Below, piece by piece: positions 31,764 to 41,604 of a stretch of DNA of 56,680 nt. The stretch comes from Flavobacteriaceae bacterium (GTDB lineage: Bacteria > Bacteroidota > Bacteroidia > Flavobacteriales > Flavobacteriaceae), in assembly GCA_028284745.1 (NCBI GenBank), contig JANQRC010000062.1:1-56680 (forward strand), read 5' to 3'. A program made the position numbers and the translations under genes. The notes below the pieces were generated by a model. It had not been told where the DNA came from and ran no database searches. It saw only the letters and a list, made by a program, of their open reading frames with translations. Positions within the stretch are counted from its first letter, which is position 1. Every line of letters begins with the position of its first letter.

Positions 31764-33377
31764 ATGCTAACAGATGCCCAAATTTCGAGAACGATTTCGC
31801 TAATCCCTTATGGTATCAAGGATGCCAACGTTAGGTACGACCTTTCTCCCGAAGAATTACATAGCATTACCATTGGTGAAGGCCAAGGTGTAGAGGTCAA
31901 TTCAGGGGCCTTGGCAGTCAATACAGGAGAATTCACAGGCCGTTCGCCAAAAGATCGATTCATAGTAAAAGATGACATCACCAAGGATAAGGTCTGGTGG
32001 GGAGACATCAACATCCCTTTTGAAAGCGAGAGATTTGATGCGCTATATGTTAAGGTGACAGAGTATCTTTCTGGCAAAGAGGTCTTTGTGCGCGATTGTT
32101 ATGCTTGCGCTGATCCTAGCTACAAGACGAACATAAGGGTGATCAATGAGTATCCTTGGTCTAATATGTTTGTCTACAACATGTTCTTACGCCTTTCGGA
32201 AGAAGAGCACGAAAACTTTCAAGAAGAGTGGTTGGTGATAAATGCACCTGGTTTTATGGCCAACCCAGAGGTTGACGGTACGCGTCAGCATAATTTTGCC
32301 GCCCTGAACTTCAGTAAAAAAATTGCCTTGGTAGGTGGTACAGGGTATACAGGTGAAATAAAGAAAGGAATATTTTCAGCGCTGAACTTCATATTGCCAG
32401 TATACAAGAACACCTTCCCGATGCATTGCTCTGCCAATGTTGGTAAAGATGGCGATACTGCCATTTTCTTTGGACTTTCAGGAACTGGAAAGACCACGCT
32501 TTCTGCAGATCCTGATAGAAGGCTTATTGGAGATGATGAGCATGGATGGACTGCCGAGAACACCATCTTTAACTTTGAAGGAGGTTGCTATGCAAAAGCG
32601 GTCAACTTGAGTGAGGAGAGCGAACCAGAGATCTTTAATGCAATTCAGAAAGGTGCTATCTTGGAAAATGTGATCATTCATGATGGTGAGGTGGATTTCG
32701 CAGATACCACCATTACGCAGAATACACGCGTAAGCTACCCTATCTATCACATTGAAAATATTCAAACGCCATCGATTGGTTACAACCCTAAGAACATTTT
32801 TTTCTTAACAGCAGATGCCTTTGGGGTATTACCTCCCATATCAAAACTGACCCCTGGTCAGGCGGCATATCACTTCATTTCAGGGTATACGGCCAAAGTA
32901 GCAGGTACAGAGGCTGGTGTAGATGAGCCACAACCTTCATTTTCTGCTTGCTTTGGCGCTCCATTCATGCCCTTGCATCCAACAGCGTATGCTGAAATGC
33001 TCATAAGAAAGATGAACGATACCGATGTAAATGTTTGGTTGGTGAACACAGGTTGGACGGGTGGCCCGTACGGTATTGGGCATCGTATTAAACTGAAATA
33101 CACGAGAGCTATGATCGCGGCTGCCTTGGCAGGTGAATTTGGTGAGTACTCGTATGAGAAATACCACATACATTCTGTGTTTGGATTGGCCCAGCCTAGA
33201 ACGTGCCCAAATGTGCCCACTAGCGTATTAAGTCCAAGACAGACCTGGGGTAATGATGAGGCATATTACAAGCAAGCCAAAAAGCTCGCAAAAACCTTTA
33301 GGGACAATTTCAAGAAGTTTGAGACGTATGCCAACGAAGAAATTCTAGCTGGCGCGCCTCCGCTATATGAGCAATAG
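31764..33377 (+). CDS. pckA: Phosphoenolpyruvate carboxykinase (ATP)
   Basis: A 537-aa enzyme converting oxaloacetate and ATP to phosphoenolpyruvate, CO2 and ADP, opening gluconeogenesis. Motifs: TGRSPKDRFIV near the N-terminus, MHCSANVGKDGDTAIFFGLSG (split) with the P-loop GLSGTGKTTLSAD near residue 237, DDEHGW metal site, ENVI..DFADTTITQNTR, and the C-terminal TGWTGGPYG. ATG 31764 fits the usual start; the longer frame runs into the promoter. A strong hairpin follows. Confidence 0.97.
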   Translation: MLTDAQISRTISLIPYGIKDANVRYDLSPEELHSITIGEGQGVEVNSGALAVNTGEFTGRSPKDRFIVKDDITKDKVWWGDINIPFESERFDALYVKVTEYLSGKEVFVRDCYACADPSYKTNIRVINEYPWSNMFVYNMFLRLSEEEHENFQEEWLVINAPGFMANPEVDGTRQHNFAALNFSKKIALVGGTGYTGEIKKGIFSALNFILPVYKNTFPMHCSANVGKDGDTAIFFGLSGTGKTTLSADPDRRLIGDDEHGWTAENTIFNFEGGCYAKAVNLSEESEPEIFNAIQKGAILENVIIHDGEVDFADTTITQNTRVSYPIYHIENIQTPSIGYNPKNIFFLTADAFGVLPPISKLTPGQAAYHFISGYTAKVAGTEAGVDEPQPSFSACFGAPFMPLHPTAYAEMLIRKMNDTDVNVWLVNTGWTGGPYGIGHRIKLKYTRAMIAAALAGEFGEYSYEKYHIHSVFGLAQPRTCPNVPTSVLSPRQTWGNDEAYYKQAKKLAKTFRDNFKKFETYANEEILAGAPPLYEQ

Positions 33378-33426
33378 CAAACTTTAAGTGTCGTCGACCC
33401 AAGAAATTCTTTATTGCTCAAACGAA

Positions 33427-33459
33427 GAAGAGCGCGCATCCTCAGGATGCGCGCTCTTC
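33427..33459. terminator. Bidirectional hairpin between pckA and hemD
   Basis: GAAGAGCGCGCATCCT and AGGATGCGCGCTCTTC are perfect 16-bp arms around one central base. Flanking sequence is T/A-rich on both sides. It separates convergent genes. Confidence 0.75.
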
Positions 33460-33483
33460 TCTATTTCAATAATCCTTTTGAAA

Positions 33484-34230
33484 TTATTTTCTGTTGACAG
33501 AATTTATGTATTGCTCTAATGCCATTGACATGGATGGGGTCTCAGGTGTTGGGGCTTGAATATCAATTCGAAGTCCAGCATCCGTGGCTGCCTCTACGGT
33601 CGAGTTCCCAAATACCGCGATACGTGTATTGTTCTGCTCAAAATCTGGGAAGTTCTCAAACAATGACTTTATGCCCGACGGACTAAAGAATACGAGGATA
33701 TCATAATACACGTTTCTTAGGTCCGAAAGGTCACTGACCACTGTCTTGTACAAGGTTGCTCTTGTCCAATTGACTTTGAGGTCGTTCAAAGTTTCTGGCA
33801 CAGTTGGCTTCAGTTTGTCTGAAGCAGGTAACAAAAACTTCTCGTCTTTGTACTTTTTGATCAGAGGCACCAGTTCTTGGAAAGTACGCTGACCCACATA
33901 GATCTTTCGTTTTCTGTACACGACGTATTTCTGAAGGTAGTATGCTACGGCTTCAGACTGGCAGAAATACTTCATGGTATCAGGCACCTTAAAGCGCATC
34001 TCTTCAGCAACTCTGAAGAAGTGGTCGACGGCATTCCTGCTGGTAAGTACGATGGCGGAGAAATCGTTGAGGTCTACTTTCTGCGCTCTTACATCTTTGG
34101 CATTTACCCCTTCTACATGGATAAAAGGCCTAAAGTCAACCTTTATTTTTTGCTTGTCAACGAGTCGCGCATATGGTGAATTTTCAATTTTAGGTTCGGG
34201 TTGGGATACTAAAATGGTCTTCACTCTCAT
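33484..34230 (-). CDS. hemD: Uroporphyrinogen-III synthase
   Basis: A 248-aa two-lobed enzyme that closes hydroxymethylbilane to uroporphyrinogen III for heme and siroheme. Sequence is poorly conserved in the family, but TILVSQPEPKIENSPYARL, then IVLTSRNAVDHFF, RKIYVGQRTF, and DILVFFSPSGIKSLFENFP followed by IAVFGNSTVEAATDAGL give the usual pattern. It is the last of three genes (GT39, DUF4271, hemD) in one operon. The pairing with DUF4271 is common in flavobacteria. Confidence 0.9.
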   Translation of the reverse strand: MRVKTILVSQPEPKIENSPYARLVDKQKIKVDFRPFIHVEGVNAKDVRAQKVDLNDFSAIVLTSRNAVDHFFRVAEEMRFKVPDTMKYFCQSEAVAYYLQKYVVYRKRKIYVGQRTFQELVPLIKKYKDEKFLLPASDKLKPTVPETLNDLKVNWTRATLYKTVVSDLSDLRNVYYDILVFFSPSGIKSLFENFPDFEQNNTRIAVFGNSTVEAATDAGLRIDIQAPTPETPSMSMALEQYINSVNRK

Positions 34231-34236
34231 AGATCA

Positions 34237-34905
34237 TCAAATTAATTTATTATCAGAAACTAGCACCTTGTACAAAATGACAAAGGGTGCGATTTCGAGA
34301 GCGCAAAGGTACAAAATAAAATAAAATAAATTGGGCAGGAAGATGTTTTGATGATTCTTGAAGACATTGTATAAACCAATGAAATTAAGTAAGATAAAGA
34401 TGGAGATCATTGCATAAAATGCAACCATTTCACCAAAAGGCGCATAGGTGATAAACGCTATAAAGGGTATCAGGAATAGTGAGAAATAGTTCAGATACGT
34501 GTTTTTTTGAAAAAGATAGCTCTCAGATATCCTATCGAGGGACAAGATGGAAACCAATAGCTTCTCGAAGAAATACTTGATCCCGAATAGGGTTGCCAAC
34601 ATGGTCAAGACTCTAACAAAAGCTATGAGATCTATGGTTTCCGATATACATATCTTAAGAAAGTAAAAGATAAGGAAGGATAGCACCAGTTGCCTCAAAA
34701 ACCAACCCAAAAGGCTGAACTGTCGGGTCTTCTTGTTGATCTCTTTGCCATAGGATACGATATATTTGTTTGACGTAAGCAGTGATGAGAAAAGTGTAAA
34801 ATGCTCACTAAAGACCGCCTTGAGAATAGCCATGCCCAACAACGACAATACCAATGCCAGTGTGATCCAGTCTGTTTCTGTATATGCTCTTTCTAGAATG
34901 TTCAC
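34237..34905 (-). CDS. DUF4271 membrane protein
   Basis: A 222-aa protein with about six hydrophobic segments and a conserved-looking basic stretch (YGKEINKKTRQFSLLGWFLR) after the first. It matches DUF4271, a Bacteroidota membrane family of unknown function usually next to hemD. It lies two bases after the GT39 stop and six before hemD, so the three are coupled. Confidence 0.85.
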   Translation of the reverse strand: MNILERAYTETDWITLALVLSLLGMAILKAVFSEHFTLFSSLLTSNKYIVSYGKEINKKTRQFSLLGWFLRQLVLSFLIFYFLKICISETIDLIAFVRVLTMLATLFGIKYFFEKLLVSILSLDRISESYLFQKNTYLNYFSLFLIPFIAFITYAPFGEMVAFYAMISIFILLNFIGLYNVFKNHQNIFLPNLFYFILYLCALEIAPFVILYKVLVSDNKLI

Positions 34906-34907
34906 AA

Positions 34908-36605
34908 TTAGTTTTTTATAGGGATGGCATTGCCTTGAAACCCAATGTTTAGATCGTACTCAGAGATGGCGACCCTAAAATACTTCGCGTTTTCGTCCTT
35001 TGGAAGCTCTCTCAGCTCAAAATCAAAAACTAGGCTGTCATTGGCCTTCAATATTGAGTCTTTTGAAGCTAACTTAAGCGAGGGTTCGATGATAAAGGTC
35101 TGACTAGGTCGTTGATTATTATGAACATAGGCGCCATAAAATTTCAGGTCATCTAAGGCTATGGCTTCGGGATACGGATTGTGAAGTACAAAGGATATTG
35201 ACTCTTGATCGTTTATATCCAAGAGATCTTTATCTATGATACAGTCAAGTCTTCGAGCAGATCTAAAATCGTCGATGAATCTTCCTTTGAAATCATGATG
35301 CTCATAGTCTGCAACGAATGAAAAGTCAGGGTCTTTCATCCCAAACCATGATACAAAGGCTACCTTTTTATGCTGAAGGGAAGCTTCAGAATCATCAATG
35401 TCGTATTGGCTTTTCCGATAAAACAGATTGTTGAGCGAAAAAGTTGGGATTCCCGTATAGAAGGAATACATGCTGGCATGACGGTACGAGTTCTCGAAGA
35501 CCACTGGCAAACCGTTTGACCTCTCTTTCAGCTCTGCAACCCATTCCTCGTTGCCAAAGGTCTCATAGGGTAGTGAGATCATTTCCTCATTGGCTAGTGC
35601 AAACCTCAATACCAATAATACGACAATGTTAATGGTGGCCAAACGATAGAACCAGTGCTGGTACCCTACATTCTTACGGAGGAAATCATAAGCCATCACA
35701 ATGAACGGGATCACAGCTACGATGGTCCACTGCACTTGTGCGTTTCTATTAAAACTGCTAATGAAAAAGGCAGTTAGGAATATCCAAGCAACATATTTAC
35801 AAGTCCTAAGAAAAACATCCTTTGTCTTGGTCCTGATCAACGCCCAGTAGAAATAGAACGATACAAGTCCATAAATAGCAAACTGACCTGCAACAAAGTT
35901 CAAGGGCCTTGATATTTTGAATGTGGGTTTAGTTCTTCCTTTGAGGTGGTATTCTAATGTGATGAAATCGGAATCATATAGCCAGTAAATATGTGGGAGA
36001 TACATGATCAATGCCATAATGCCTGCTAGCCAAAAATATTTGCTCTTAAGAAGCTTTGGATTGGCTATCATAACACTTAGGATCAACAGTGCTGCATGGT
36101 ATTTGCTATACATCATGGCCGCCATCGCAAAGGCCATGATAAAAGCATTCAACAGATCTTCATTGCCTAAGAAACGCTTGTAACCGTACAAGAACAGTGC
36201 TGAGAAGAACAACAAAGGAGTGTCTGGCAGCATAAAGAAACCATAGGCATTCAATAAGAGGGCAGATAATGTAATGGTGCAAAATAGGATGATGTTCTTC
36301 TCGTTTTGCTTGTGCTTTAGCATTTTCCAGATAAGGAATACAGTGCCAGCATACAAAAAGGGAGCAAAAAACCGAAGCCCTAATTCGCCATCTAAGAAGA
36401 CCATGCCTAGTTTGATGAAGGCGGCCATCATTGGCGGATGGTCAAAATAACCCCAGTCCAAGTCTTTGGCAAAGTACCAGTAATAGGTCTCATCAAAGAG
36501 CGCGCCCGTGTGATTTGCTTGTAACAGGTTCATCACGGTCATTACTACGAGAAAGCCTATAAGCATTCTGTCTGGAAAGCGCTGGGCGATCATCTTGAAA
36601 TTCAT
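34908..36605 (-). CDS. GT39-type polyprenyl-phosphate glycosyltransferase
   Basis: A 565-aa integral membrane protein of the ArnT/PMT superfamily. The extracytoplasmic loop DETYYWYFAKDLDWGYFDHPP near residues 33-53 (split) carries the catalytic Asp-Glu pair; about ten helices follow, then a soluble C-terminal domain of about 200 residues. Such enzymes move a sugar from a polyprenyl phosphate to a lipid or protein outside the membrane. A divergent gene makes polyprenyl-phosphate mannose, a plausible donor. The start MNFKMIAQRF was chosen over a longer frame that runs antisense through the neighbour. A -7 box at 36611-36618 leaves a leaderless message. Confidence 0.85.
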   Translation of the reverse strand: MNFKMIAQRFPDRMLIGFLVVMTVMNLLQANHTGALFDETYYWYFAKDLDWGYFDHPPMMAAFIKLGMVFLDGELGLRFFAPFLYAGTVFLIWKMLKHKQNEKNIILFCTITLSALLLNAYGFFMLPDTPLLFFSALFLYGYKRFLGNEDLLNAFIMAFAMAAMMYSKYHAALLILSVMIANPKLLKSKYFWLAGIMALIMYLPHIYWLYDSDFITLEYHLKGRTKPTFKISRPLNFVAGQFAIYGLVSFYFYWALIRTKTKDVFLRTCKYVAWIFLTAFFISSFNRNAQVQWTIVAVIPFIVMAYDFLRKNVGYQHWFYRLATINIVVLLVLRFALANEEMISLPYETFGNEEWVAELKERSNGLPVVFENSYRHASMYSFYTGIPTFSLNNLFYRKSQYDIDDSEASLQHKKVAFVSWFGMKDPDFSFVADYEHHDFKGRFIDDFRSARRLDCIIDKDLLDINDQESISFVLHNPYPEAIALDDLKFYGAYVHNNQRPSQTFIIEPSLKLASKDSILKANDSLVFDFELRELPKDENAKYFRVAISEYDLNIGFQGNAIPIKN

Positions 36606-36610
36606 AACAG

Positions 36611-36618
36611 CAAAAGTA
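36611..36618 (-). promoter_or_regulatory. -7 box abutting the GT39 start
   Basis: Minus strand TACTTTTG, then five bases (CTGTT) and the ATG at 36605. Predicted transcript is leaderless. Confidence 0.6.
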
Positions 36619-36720
36619 AACATTTGGGCATTTCGGCAAGCTGTTAAATTGCTATTAAACCTGATGTTGTTCATCCTAAAGTGAATCATTGTGTTATTTT
36701 TGTCGAATCTAATTGTACAG

Positions 36721-37461
36721 ATGTCCGATAGCTTAGTTATCATACCCACATACAACGAGATAGAGAATATCGCAGATATCATCCAAGCTGTGTTCTCGCA
36801 AGAGAAGGATTTCCATATCCTGGTGGTCGATGACAATTCGCCAGATGGCACTGCAGCTGAGGTCGAAAAACGCCAGAAAACATATCCCGGAGCACTCCAT
36901 TTAGAGAGGCGGGCTGGTAAAAGTGGGCTGGGGACTGCATACATTCATGGTTTTAAATGGGCTCTGGAGCGGCATTACGACTTCATATTTGAGATGGATG
37001 CCGATTTCTCGCACGATCCCAAAGATCTGATACGATTGTACAATGCTTGTGCAACTCAAGGCGCTGGCATGTCGATCGGGTCACGATATAGTATAGGTGT
37101 CAATGTGGTGAATTGGTCCATGAAGCGGGTGCTCATGTCCTACTTTGCCTCTAAATATGTAAGGCTCATCACCAGAATACCGATTCATGATACCACAGCG
37201 GGATTTGTCTGCTACCGAAGACATGTGCTAGATTTTATCGACCTGGACAAGATACGCTTTGTAGGCTATGCTTTTCAAATAGAGCTGAAGTTCAAGGTCT
37301 GGAAGAGCGGCTTCGATATCAAGGAAGTCTCGGTGATCTTTACCGACCGAAGCAAAGGCAAGTCGAAAATGAGTGGTTCCATATTCTCTGAAGCTATTTT
37401 TGGTGTGATCACTATGAAATGGAGAAGCTTTTTTTCCAAAATCAAGAAGTATGAGGCATAG
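36721..37461 (+). CDS. Polyprenol monophosphomannose synthase
   Basis: A 246-aa GT2 enzyme of the dolichyl-phosphate mannose synthase type, moving mannose from GDP-mannose to a polyprenyl phosphate at the inner face of the membrane. Motifs: VIIPTYNEIENI, VVDDNSPDGT, FEMDADFSHDPKDL with the metal Asp pair, GSRYSIG, and the C-terminal FTDRSKGKSKMSG. There is no C-terminal membrane pair, as in soluble forms. ATG 36721 fits the usual start. It overlaps dihydroorotase by 11 nt. Confidence 0.92.
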   Translation: MSDSLVIIPTYNEIENIADIIQAVFSQEKDFHILVVDDNSPDGTAAEVEKRQKTYPGALHLERRAGKSGLGTAYIHGFKWALERHYDFIFEMDADFSHDPKDLIRLYNACATQGAGMSIGSRYSIGVNVVNWSMKRVLMSYFASKYVRLITRIPIHDTTAGFVCYRRHVLDFIDLDKIRFVGYAFQIELKFKVWKSGFDIKEVSVIFTDRSKGKSKMSGSIFSEAIFGVITMKWRSFFSKIKKYEA

Positions 37462-38791
37462 GATTCTTATAAAGAATGCGACCATCGTCAATGAAGGCGA
37501 AAGAAAGGCCTGCGATGTCCTGATCGAAGACGGGCTAATTGCCGAGGTCTTGCCCAATATTGAAGTTTCTGATCCAGACACAGTTATTGATGCCACAGGA
37601 AAGCATCTGCTTCCCGGAGTGATCGACGACCAAGTTCATTTTCGTGAACCTGGCCTGACCCATAAGGCAGACATTGCATCAGAGTCTAAAGCCGCGGCAG
37701 CTGGCGGGATCACCACATTTATCGAGCAACCCAACACCAATCCGCAAACAACCACCATAGAGAAGTTAGAAGACAAGTTTGCCATAGCTGCTAAGAGTAG
37801 CTATACCAACTATTCTTTTATGTTTGGCGGCACCAATGACAATCTAGAAGAAATTCTAAGGCTCGAAAAGGGCCAGGCCGCTGCTCTGAAGCTTTTCTTG
37901 GGATCTTCTACCGGGAACATGTTGGTCGATGATGAGGAAGTGCTCAGGAGAATCTTTAGCAATACCAATATGCGTATTGCTGTTCATTGTGAGGATGAAA
38001 CCACTATCAAGGACAACTTAGCAAAGTATCGTGCTGAATATGGTGAAGAGATTCCTATAAGGATGCACCCTAAGATCCGCAGCGAAGAAGCCTGTTATCT
38101 GTCCTCGTCAAAAGCCATAAGACTGGCAAAGGAGACAGGGGCGAGGTTGCATGTATTTCACCTTTCTACAGAAAGCGAGATGGAACTGTTTGAGAATCAG
38201 ACTCCCCTAAAAGAAAAACAGATCACCGCAGAGGCCTGTGTACATCACCTGTGGTTTACAGATGCCGACTATGAAGAAAAAGGCACGTTCATAAAATGGA
38301 ATCCAGCTGTGAAGCAAGCGAAAGATCGGGCGGCGCTCTGGGCGGCACTCCTTGATGATCGGATCGACGTTATCGCTACCGACCATGCACCACACACACT
38401 GGAAGAGAAATCACAAGTATACACCAAAGCGCCTTCGGGAGGTCCGCTTGTGCAACATGCCCTGGCAGCCATGCTAGAACATCATCATAAGGGCAAGATA
38501 TCACTGGAAAAGATTGTTGAGAAGATGTGTCATAATCCAGCAATTCTGTTCGATATAGAAAAGCGTGGATATATCCGACAAGGATATTTCGCAGACCTGG
38601 TATTGGTAGACCTCGATGCGCCATCTAAGGTCTCAAAGGAAAATATCTTGTATAAGTGTGGCTGGTCTCCTTTTGAAGGTACTACCTTTGGATCGCAGGT
38701 AACACATACTTTTGTAAATGGCCACTTGGTATTTGGCCCTGATGGGTTTGATGAAGAATTACACGGCAAACGTTTAACTTTTGAAAGATAA
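37451..38791 (+). CDS. pyrC: Dihydroorotase
   Basis: A 446-aa amidohydrolase in pyrimidine synthesis, closing carbamoyl-aspartate to dihydroorotate. The N-terminal metal motif reads DDQVHFREPG, where Gln replaces the first metal His of the usual D-x-H-x-H-x-R; the carboxylated-Lys region ALKLFLGSSTG, the H in HVFHLST, and DVIATDHAPHT with the catalytic Asp are intact. The Gln form seems usual for this Bacteroidota branch. The start lies inside the end of the mannose synthase gene; the stop abuts the DUF4296 start. Confidence 0.93.
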   Translation: MRHRILIKNATIVNEGERKACDVLIEDGLIAEVLPNIEVSDPDTVIDATGKHLLPGVIDDQVHFREPGLTHKADIASESKAAAAGGITTFIEQPNTNPQTTTIEKLEDKFAIAAKSSYTNYSFMFGGTNDNLEEILRLEKGQAAALKLFLGSSTGNMLVDDEEVLRRIFSNTNMRIAVHCEDETTIKDNLAKYRAEYGEEIPIRMHPKIRSEEACYLSSSKAIRLAKETGARLHVFHLSTESEMELFENQTPLKEKQITAEACVHHLWFTDADYEEKGTFIKWNPAVKQAKDRAALWAALLDDRIDVIATDHAPHTLEEKSQVYTKAPSGGPLVQHALAAMLEHHHKGKISLEKIVEKMCHNPAILFDIEKRGYIRQGYFADLVLVDLDAPSKVSKENILYKCGWSPFEGTTFGSQVTHTFVNGHLVFGPDGFDEELHGKRLTFER

Positions 38792-39214
38792 GTGAGAACA
38801 TCGTTGCACATAGCATTGTTGGGCATACTTTGCGTTTCATGTGGGGAAAGACCTGCGATAGAGAAGCCCGAAGACCTCATTCCAGAAGATGCCATGGAAG
38901 AGATACTGTACGAATTAGCATTGATCGATGGAGTAGAAGGCCAGGATAGGGAGTTATTGAAAAAGCTAGGAAACAACAGAAGCGACTACATCTATGCCAA
39001 GTATGCCATAGATAGCTTGCAGTTAGCCAAAAGTAACATATACTATGCGGCTGACCCCGAAAGCTTTGCAAAGCTCTACCAACGTATCGAAGATCGTTTT
39101 GCGGCACTTAGAGATACCCTCAATACAAGGATGAAAAAAAAGAATGAAAAAACATCAGCCAACAAGGAGGCCAAGTCGAGGGTCGATTCAGTAGAATGGA
39201 TCAAGAAGAACTGA
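38792..39214 (+). CDS. DUF4296 lipoprotein
   Basis: A 140-aa protein starting with GTG directly after the dihydroorotase stop. Signal peptide SLHIALLGILCVSC with a lipobox Cys near residue 17, then PEDLIPEDAMEEILYEL, the DUF4296 hallmark, and a Lys-rich C-terminal tail. Function is unknown; next-to-dihydroorotase position is common in flavobacteria. Its last 14 bases overlap the convergent epimerase gene. Confidence 0.85.
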   Translation: MRTSLHIALLGILCVSCGERPAIEKPEDLIPEDAMEEILYELALIDGVEGQDRELLKKLGNNRSDYIYAKYAIDSLQLAKSNIYYAADPESFAKLYQRIEDRFAALRDTLNTRMKKKNEKTSANKEAKSRVDSVEWIKKN

Positions 39215-40223
39215 TGTAGCGTTCACTTCCCTTTTTCAGGTTGTCGGCAATATCACTGATCGCTGCTTTCACAGAAATGAATTCATGATCCAAACGAGCT
39301 CTCACCTTATCATTGCTATAATATGATTTGGCCAATGCAGACCTGGCATTTTGCTTGGATAGCGACCGCTCACCTCTAAAGAAGGACCACCTCAACCAAT
39401 CGAGCCTCCAGGCCAATGATAACATCCATGGTCTCAAAACGATCCTAGGTCTGGTAACATTCATTTGAGCTGCCATTTCATCACAGAACATGCTAAACGA
39501 CCAATTTTCAGACACTAGGATGAAGCGTTCATTCTTTATGGCGCTGTTCATTAGTTCAACCATGCACGTGGCAACATCTCTGACATCCACATAGCCAGTA
39601 ACCCCATCTAGTCGGTACTTGAAACCTTTGGCTACCTCTGCGATCATCTTCCCGCTTCCCGAATCATAAAACCCACTTCCCAAGATCAACCCCGGATTTA
39701 CAATGACCACATCCAACCCTTCTTGGGTGGCACGCCACACCTCCATCTCGGCGCCATATTTAGACAACGCGTATGTGTTGTGGTCCATGTCAGGATTCCA
39801 TGGAGTTTCTTCGGTGATGGTATTTCCGTCTTCTTTGTCCCCCAGTGTGGCAATAGAACTCACATAGCAAAGTTTTTCTATGCCATGGTCTAAGCAGAGG
39901 TTTACAATGTTAGCAGTGCCTTCAATGTTAGCCTTTTTTAGCCTGAAGTAGTCGTTAGGGTCAAAAGAAATAAAGGCTGCGGCATGGTATACATGAGTAA
40001 CATCACAAAAAGCCTCTCGTAAGCTGGGCACATCATTGATGTCTGCCTTTGCCCATGAGATCTTTCCAAAAAGCTGGCCGTGACCTGAAGTACCGAAAAA
40101 AAGCTTCACCTGATCTATTTTATGCTGACTTCGATAGATGGCACGCACTTTTTCGCCCTTTTCTATCAAGGAAAGGAGCAAGTGGGCTCCAACAAGGCCG
40201 GTACCTCCAGTAACAAGGATCAT
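39201..40223 (-). CDS. NAD-dependent epimerase/dehydratase family protein
   Basis: A 340-aa extended short-chain dehydrogenase. N-terminal NAD loop TGGTGLVGAHLLL; catalytic Y-x-x-x-K in NTYALSKYGAE near residue 153; VTHVYHAAAFISFD and VNPGLILGSGF are further SDR blocks. The start MILVTGG was preferred to a longer one. The substrate is unknown; the form resembles dihydroflavonol-reductase-like enzymes. It overlaps DUF4296 tail to tail. Confidence 0.88.
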   Translation of the reverse strand: MILVTGGTGLVGAHLLLSLIEKGEKVRAIYRSQHKIDQVKLFFGTSGHGQLFGKISWAKADINDVPSLREAFCDVTHVYHAAAFISFDPNDYFRLKKANIEGTANIVNLCLDHGIEKLCYVSSIATLGDKEDGNTITEETPWNPDMDHNTYALSKYGAEMEVWRATQEGLDVVIVNPGLILGSGFYDSGSGKMIAEVAKGFKYRLDGVTGYVDVRDVATCMVELMNSAIKNERFILVSENWSFSMFCDEMAAQMNVTRPRIVLRPWMLSLAWRLDWLRWSFFRGERSLSKQNARSALAKSYYSNDKVRARLDHEFISVKAAISDIADNLKKGSERYISSS

Positions 40224-40267
40224 GCGGCTAAAATACGATTTACCTTTTATGTTTAGTGCCATAGGTA

Positions 40268-40275
40268 TATCTTTG
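40268..40275 (+). promoter_or_regulatory. -7 box of tyrS
   Basis: TATCTTTG, perfect -7 match, 25 bases before the ATG at 40301. -33 is not clear. Confidence 0.5.
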
Positions 40276-40300
40276 CCGAAATCATAATGTACCCTAGAAA

Positions 40301-41596
40301 ATGCCTGATAACTTTGTGGGAGAATTACGCTGGCGCGGAATGGTGCACGACATCATGCCAGATACCGAAGAACATTTGCTAAAACAGTCTACGGCGGGGT
40401 ATATTGGCTTTGACCCAACTGCCGATTCTTTACATATTGGCAGTTTAGTGCAGATCATGATATTGATGCATTTTCAGCGCGCAGGGCATAAGCCCATTGC
40501 GCTTGTTGGGGGTGCCACAGGCATGATCGGTGACCCTTCGGGGAAGTCTGCCGAACGAAATCTGCTGGATGAGCAGACGCTTCAAAAGAATATTGAAGGC
40601 ATCAAAGCACAGCTGAAACGCTTTTTGGATTTTGACAGTGACGCTGCCAACGCTGCAGAATTGGTGAACAATTATGATTGGATGAAAGCGTTTTCACTGA
40701 TCGAATTTGTGCGAGAGGTCGGCAAGCACCTTACTGTGAACTATATGATGGCCAAGGATTCTGTGAAGAAGCGTCTAAGTGCTGATTCTAAAGAGGGCAT
40801 GTCATTTACCGAGTTTACCTACCAACTGTTTCAGGGGTATGACTTCCTTCACCTGTATAAAGAGAAGGATTGCCTCTTGCAAATGGGCGGTAGCGATCAA
40901 TGGGGAAACATCACCACGGGAACAGAGCTGATACGACGAAAAGCAAGAGGCAAGGCCTACGCAATGACCTGTCCGTTGATCACAAAAGCTGATGGCACCA
41001 AGTTTGGGAAGACCGAAGGCAGCAATGTGTGGTTGGACAAGGAAAGAACATCTCCTTACAAATTCTACCAGTATTGGTTGAATGCTTCAGACGCAGATGC
41101 GGAAAACTATGTGAAGATCTTTACGTTCCTGCAAAAAGAAGAGATCGGGTCCTTGATCGAAACACACCGTGAGGCTCCTCACTTGCGATTGCTTCAAAAG
41201 AAAGTAGCCGAAGAGGTCACTAGGATGGTACATAGCGAAGAAGACCTTCAGAATGCGGTGAGGGCAAGCAACATTCTCTTTGGGAGATCTACCTCGGAAG
41301 ACTTAAAGATGCTGGACGAACAGACGTTCCTAGATGTTTTTGAGGGTGTTCCACAAGCAGCGTTGCCCAGAACTGAGGTTGACCATGGGTTGGACATGGT
41401 CGGAGCATTGGCCGCCAAAACAGGTTTTTTATCTTCTAATGGCGAAGCGCGACGCGAGTTAAAACAACATTCGATCTCCGTGAACAAGGAAAAAGTTTCA
41501 GAAGGCAAAGTGATCACTTCAGAAGACTTGATCATGGATACCTTTGTCTTGCTTCAAAAGGGAAAGAAGAACTACTTCATCATCAAGGTCGTGTAG
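40301..41596 (+). CDS. tyrS: Tyrosine-tRNA ligase
   Basis: A 431-aa class I synthetase. HIGH-type motif [11 protein letters not shown] near residues 40-50, [14 protein letters not shown], tyrosine-site stretch [21 protein letters not shown], and KMSKS-type loop [10 protein letters not shown]; a C-terminal S4 RNA-binding domain begins near residue 370 ([19 protein letters not shown]). All standard for bacterial TyrRS. It has its own -7 box and convergent YHS gene downstream. Confidence 0.97.
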   Translation: MPDNFVGELRWRGMVHDIMPDTEEHLLKQSTAGYIGFDPTADSLHIGSLVQIMILMHFQRAGHKPIALVGGATGMIGDPSGKSAERNLLDEQTLQKNIEGIKAQLKRFLDFDSDAANAAELVNNYDWMKAFSLIEFVREVGKHLTVNYMMAKDSVKKRLSADSKEGMSFTEFTYQLFQGYDFLHLYKEKDCLLQMGGSDQWGNITTGTELIRRKARGKAYAMTCPLITKADGTKFGKTEGSNVWLDKERTSPYKFYQYWLNASDADAENYVKIFTFLQKEEIGSLIETHREAPHLRLLQKKVAEEVTRMVHSEEDLQNAVRASNILFGRSTSEDLKMLDEQTFLDVFEGVPQAALPRTEVDHGLDMVGALAAKTGFLSSNGEARRELKQHSISVNKEKVSEGKVITSEDLIMDTFVLLQKGKKNYFIIKVV

Positions 41597-41604
41597 GCCA
41601 AAGG

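Noticed and set aside
36605-36944. N-terminal extension of the GT39 frame
   Set aside because: The extra ~113 codons run antisense through the mannose synthase gene and the promoter; the start after the -7 box gives a normal membrane protein.
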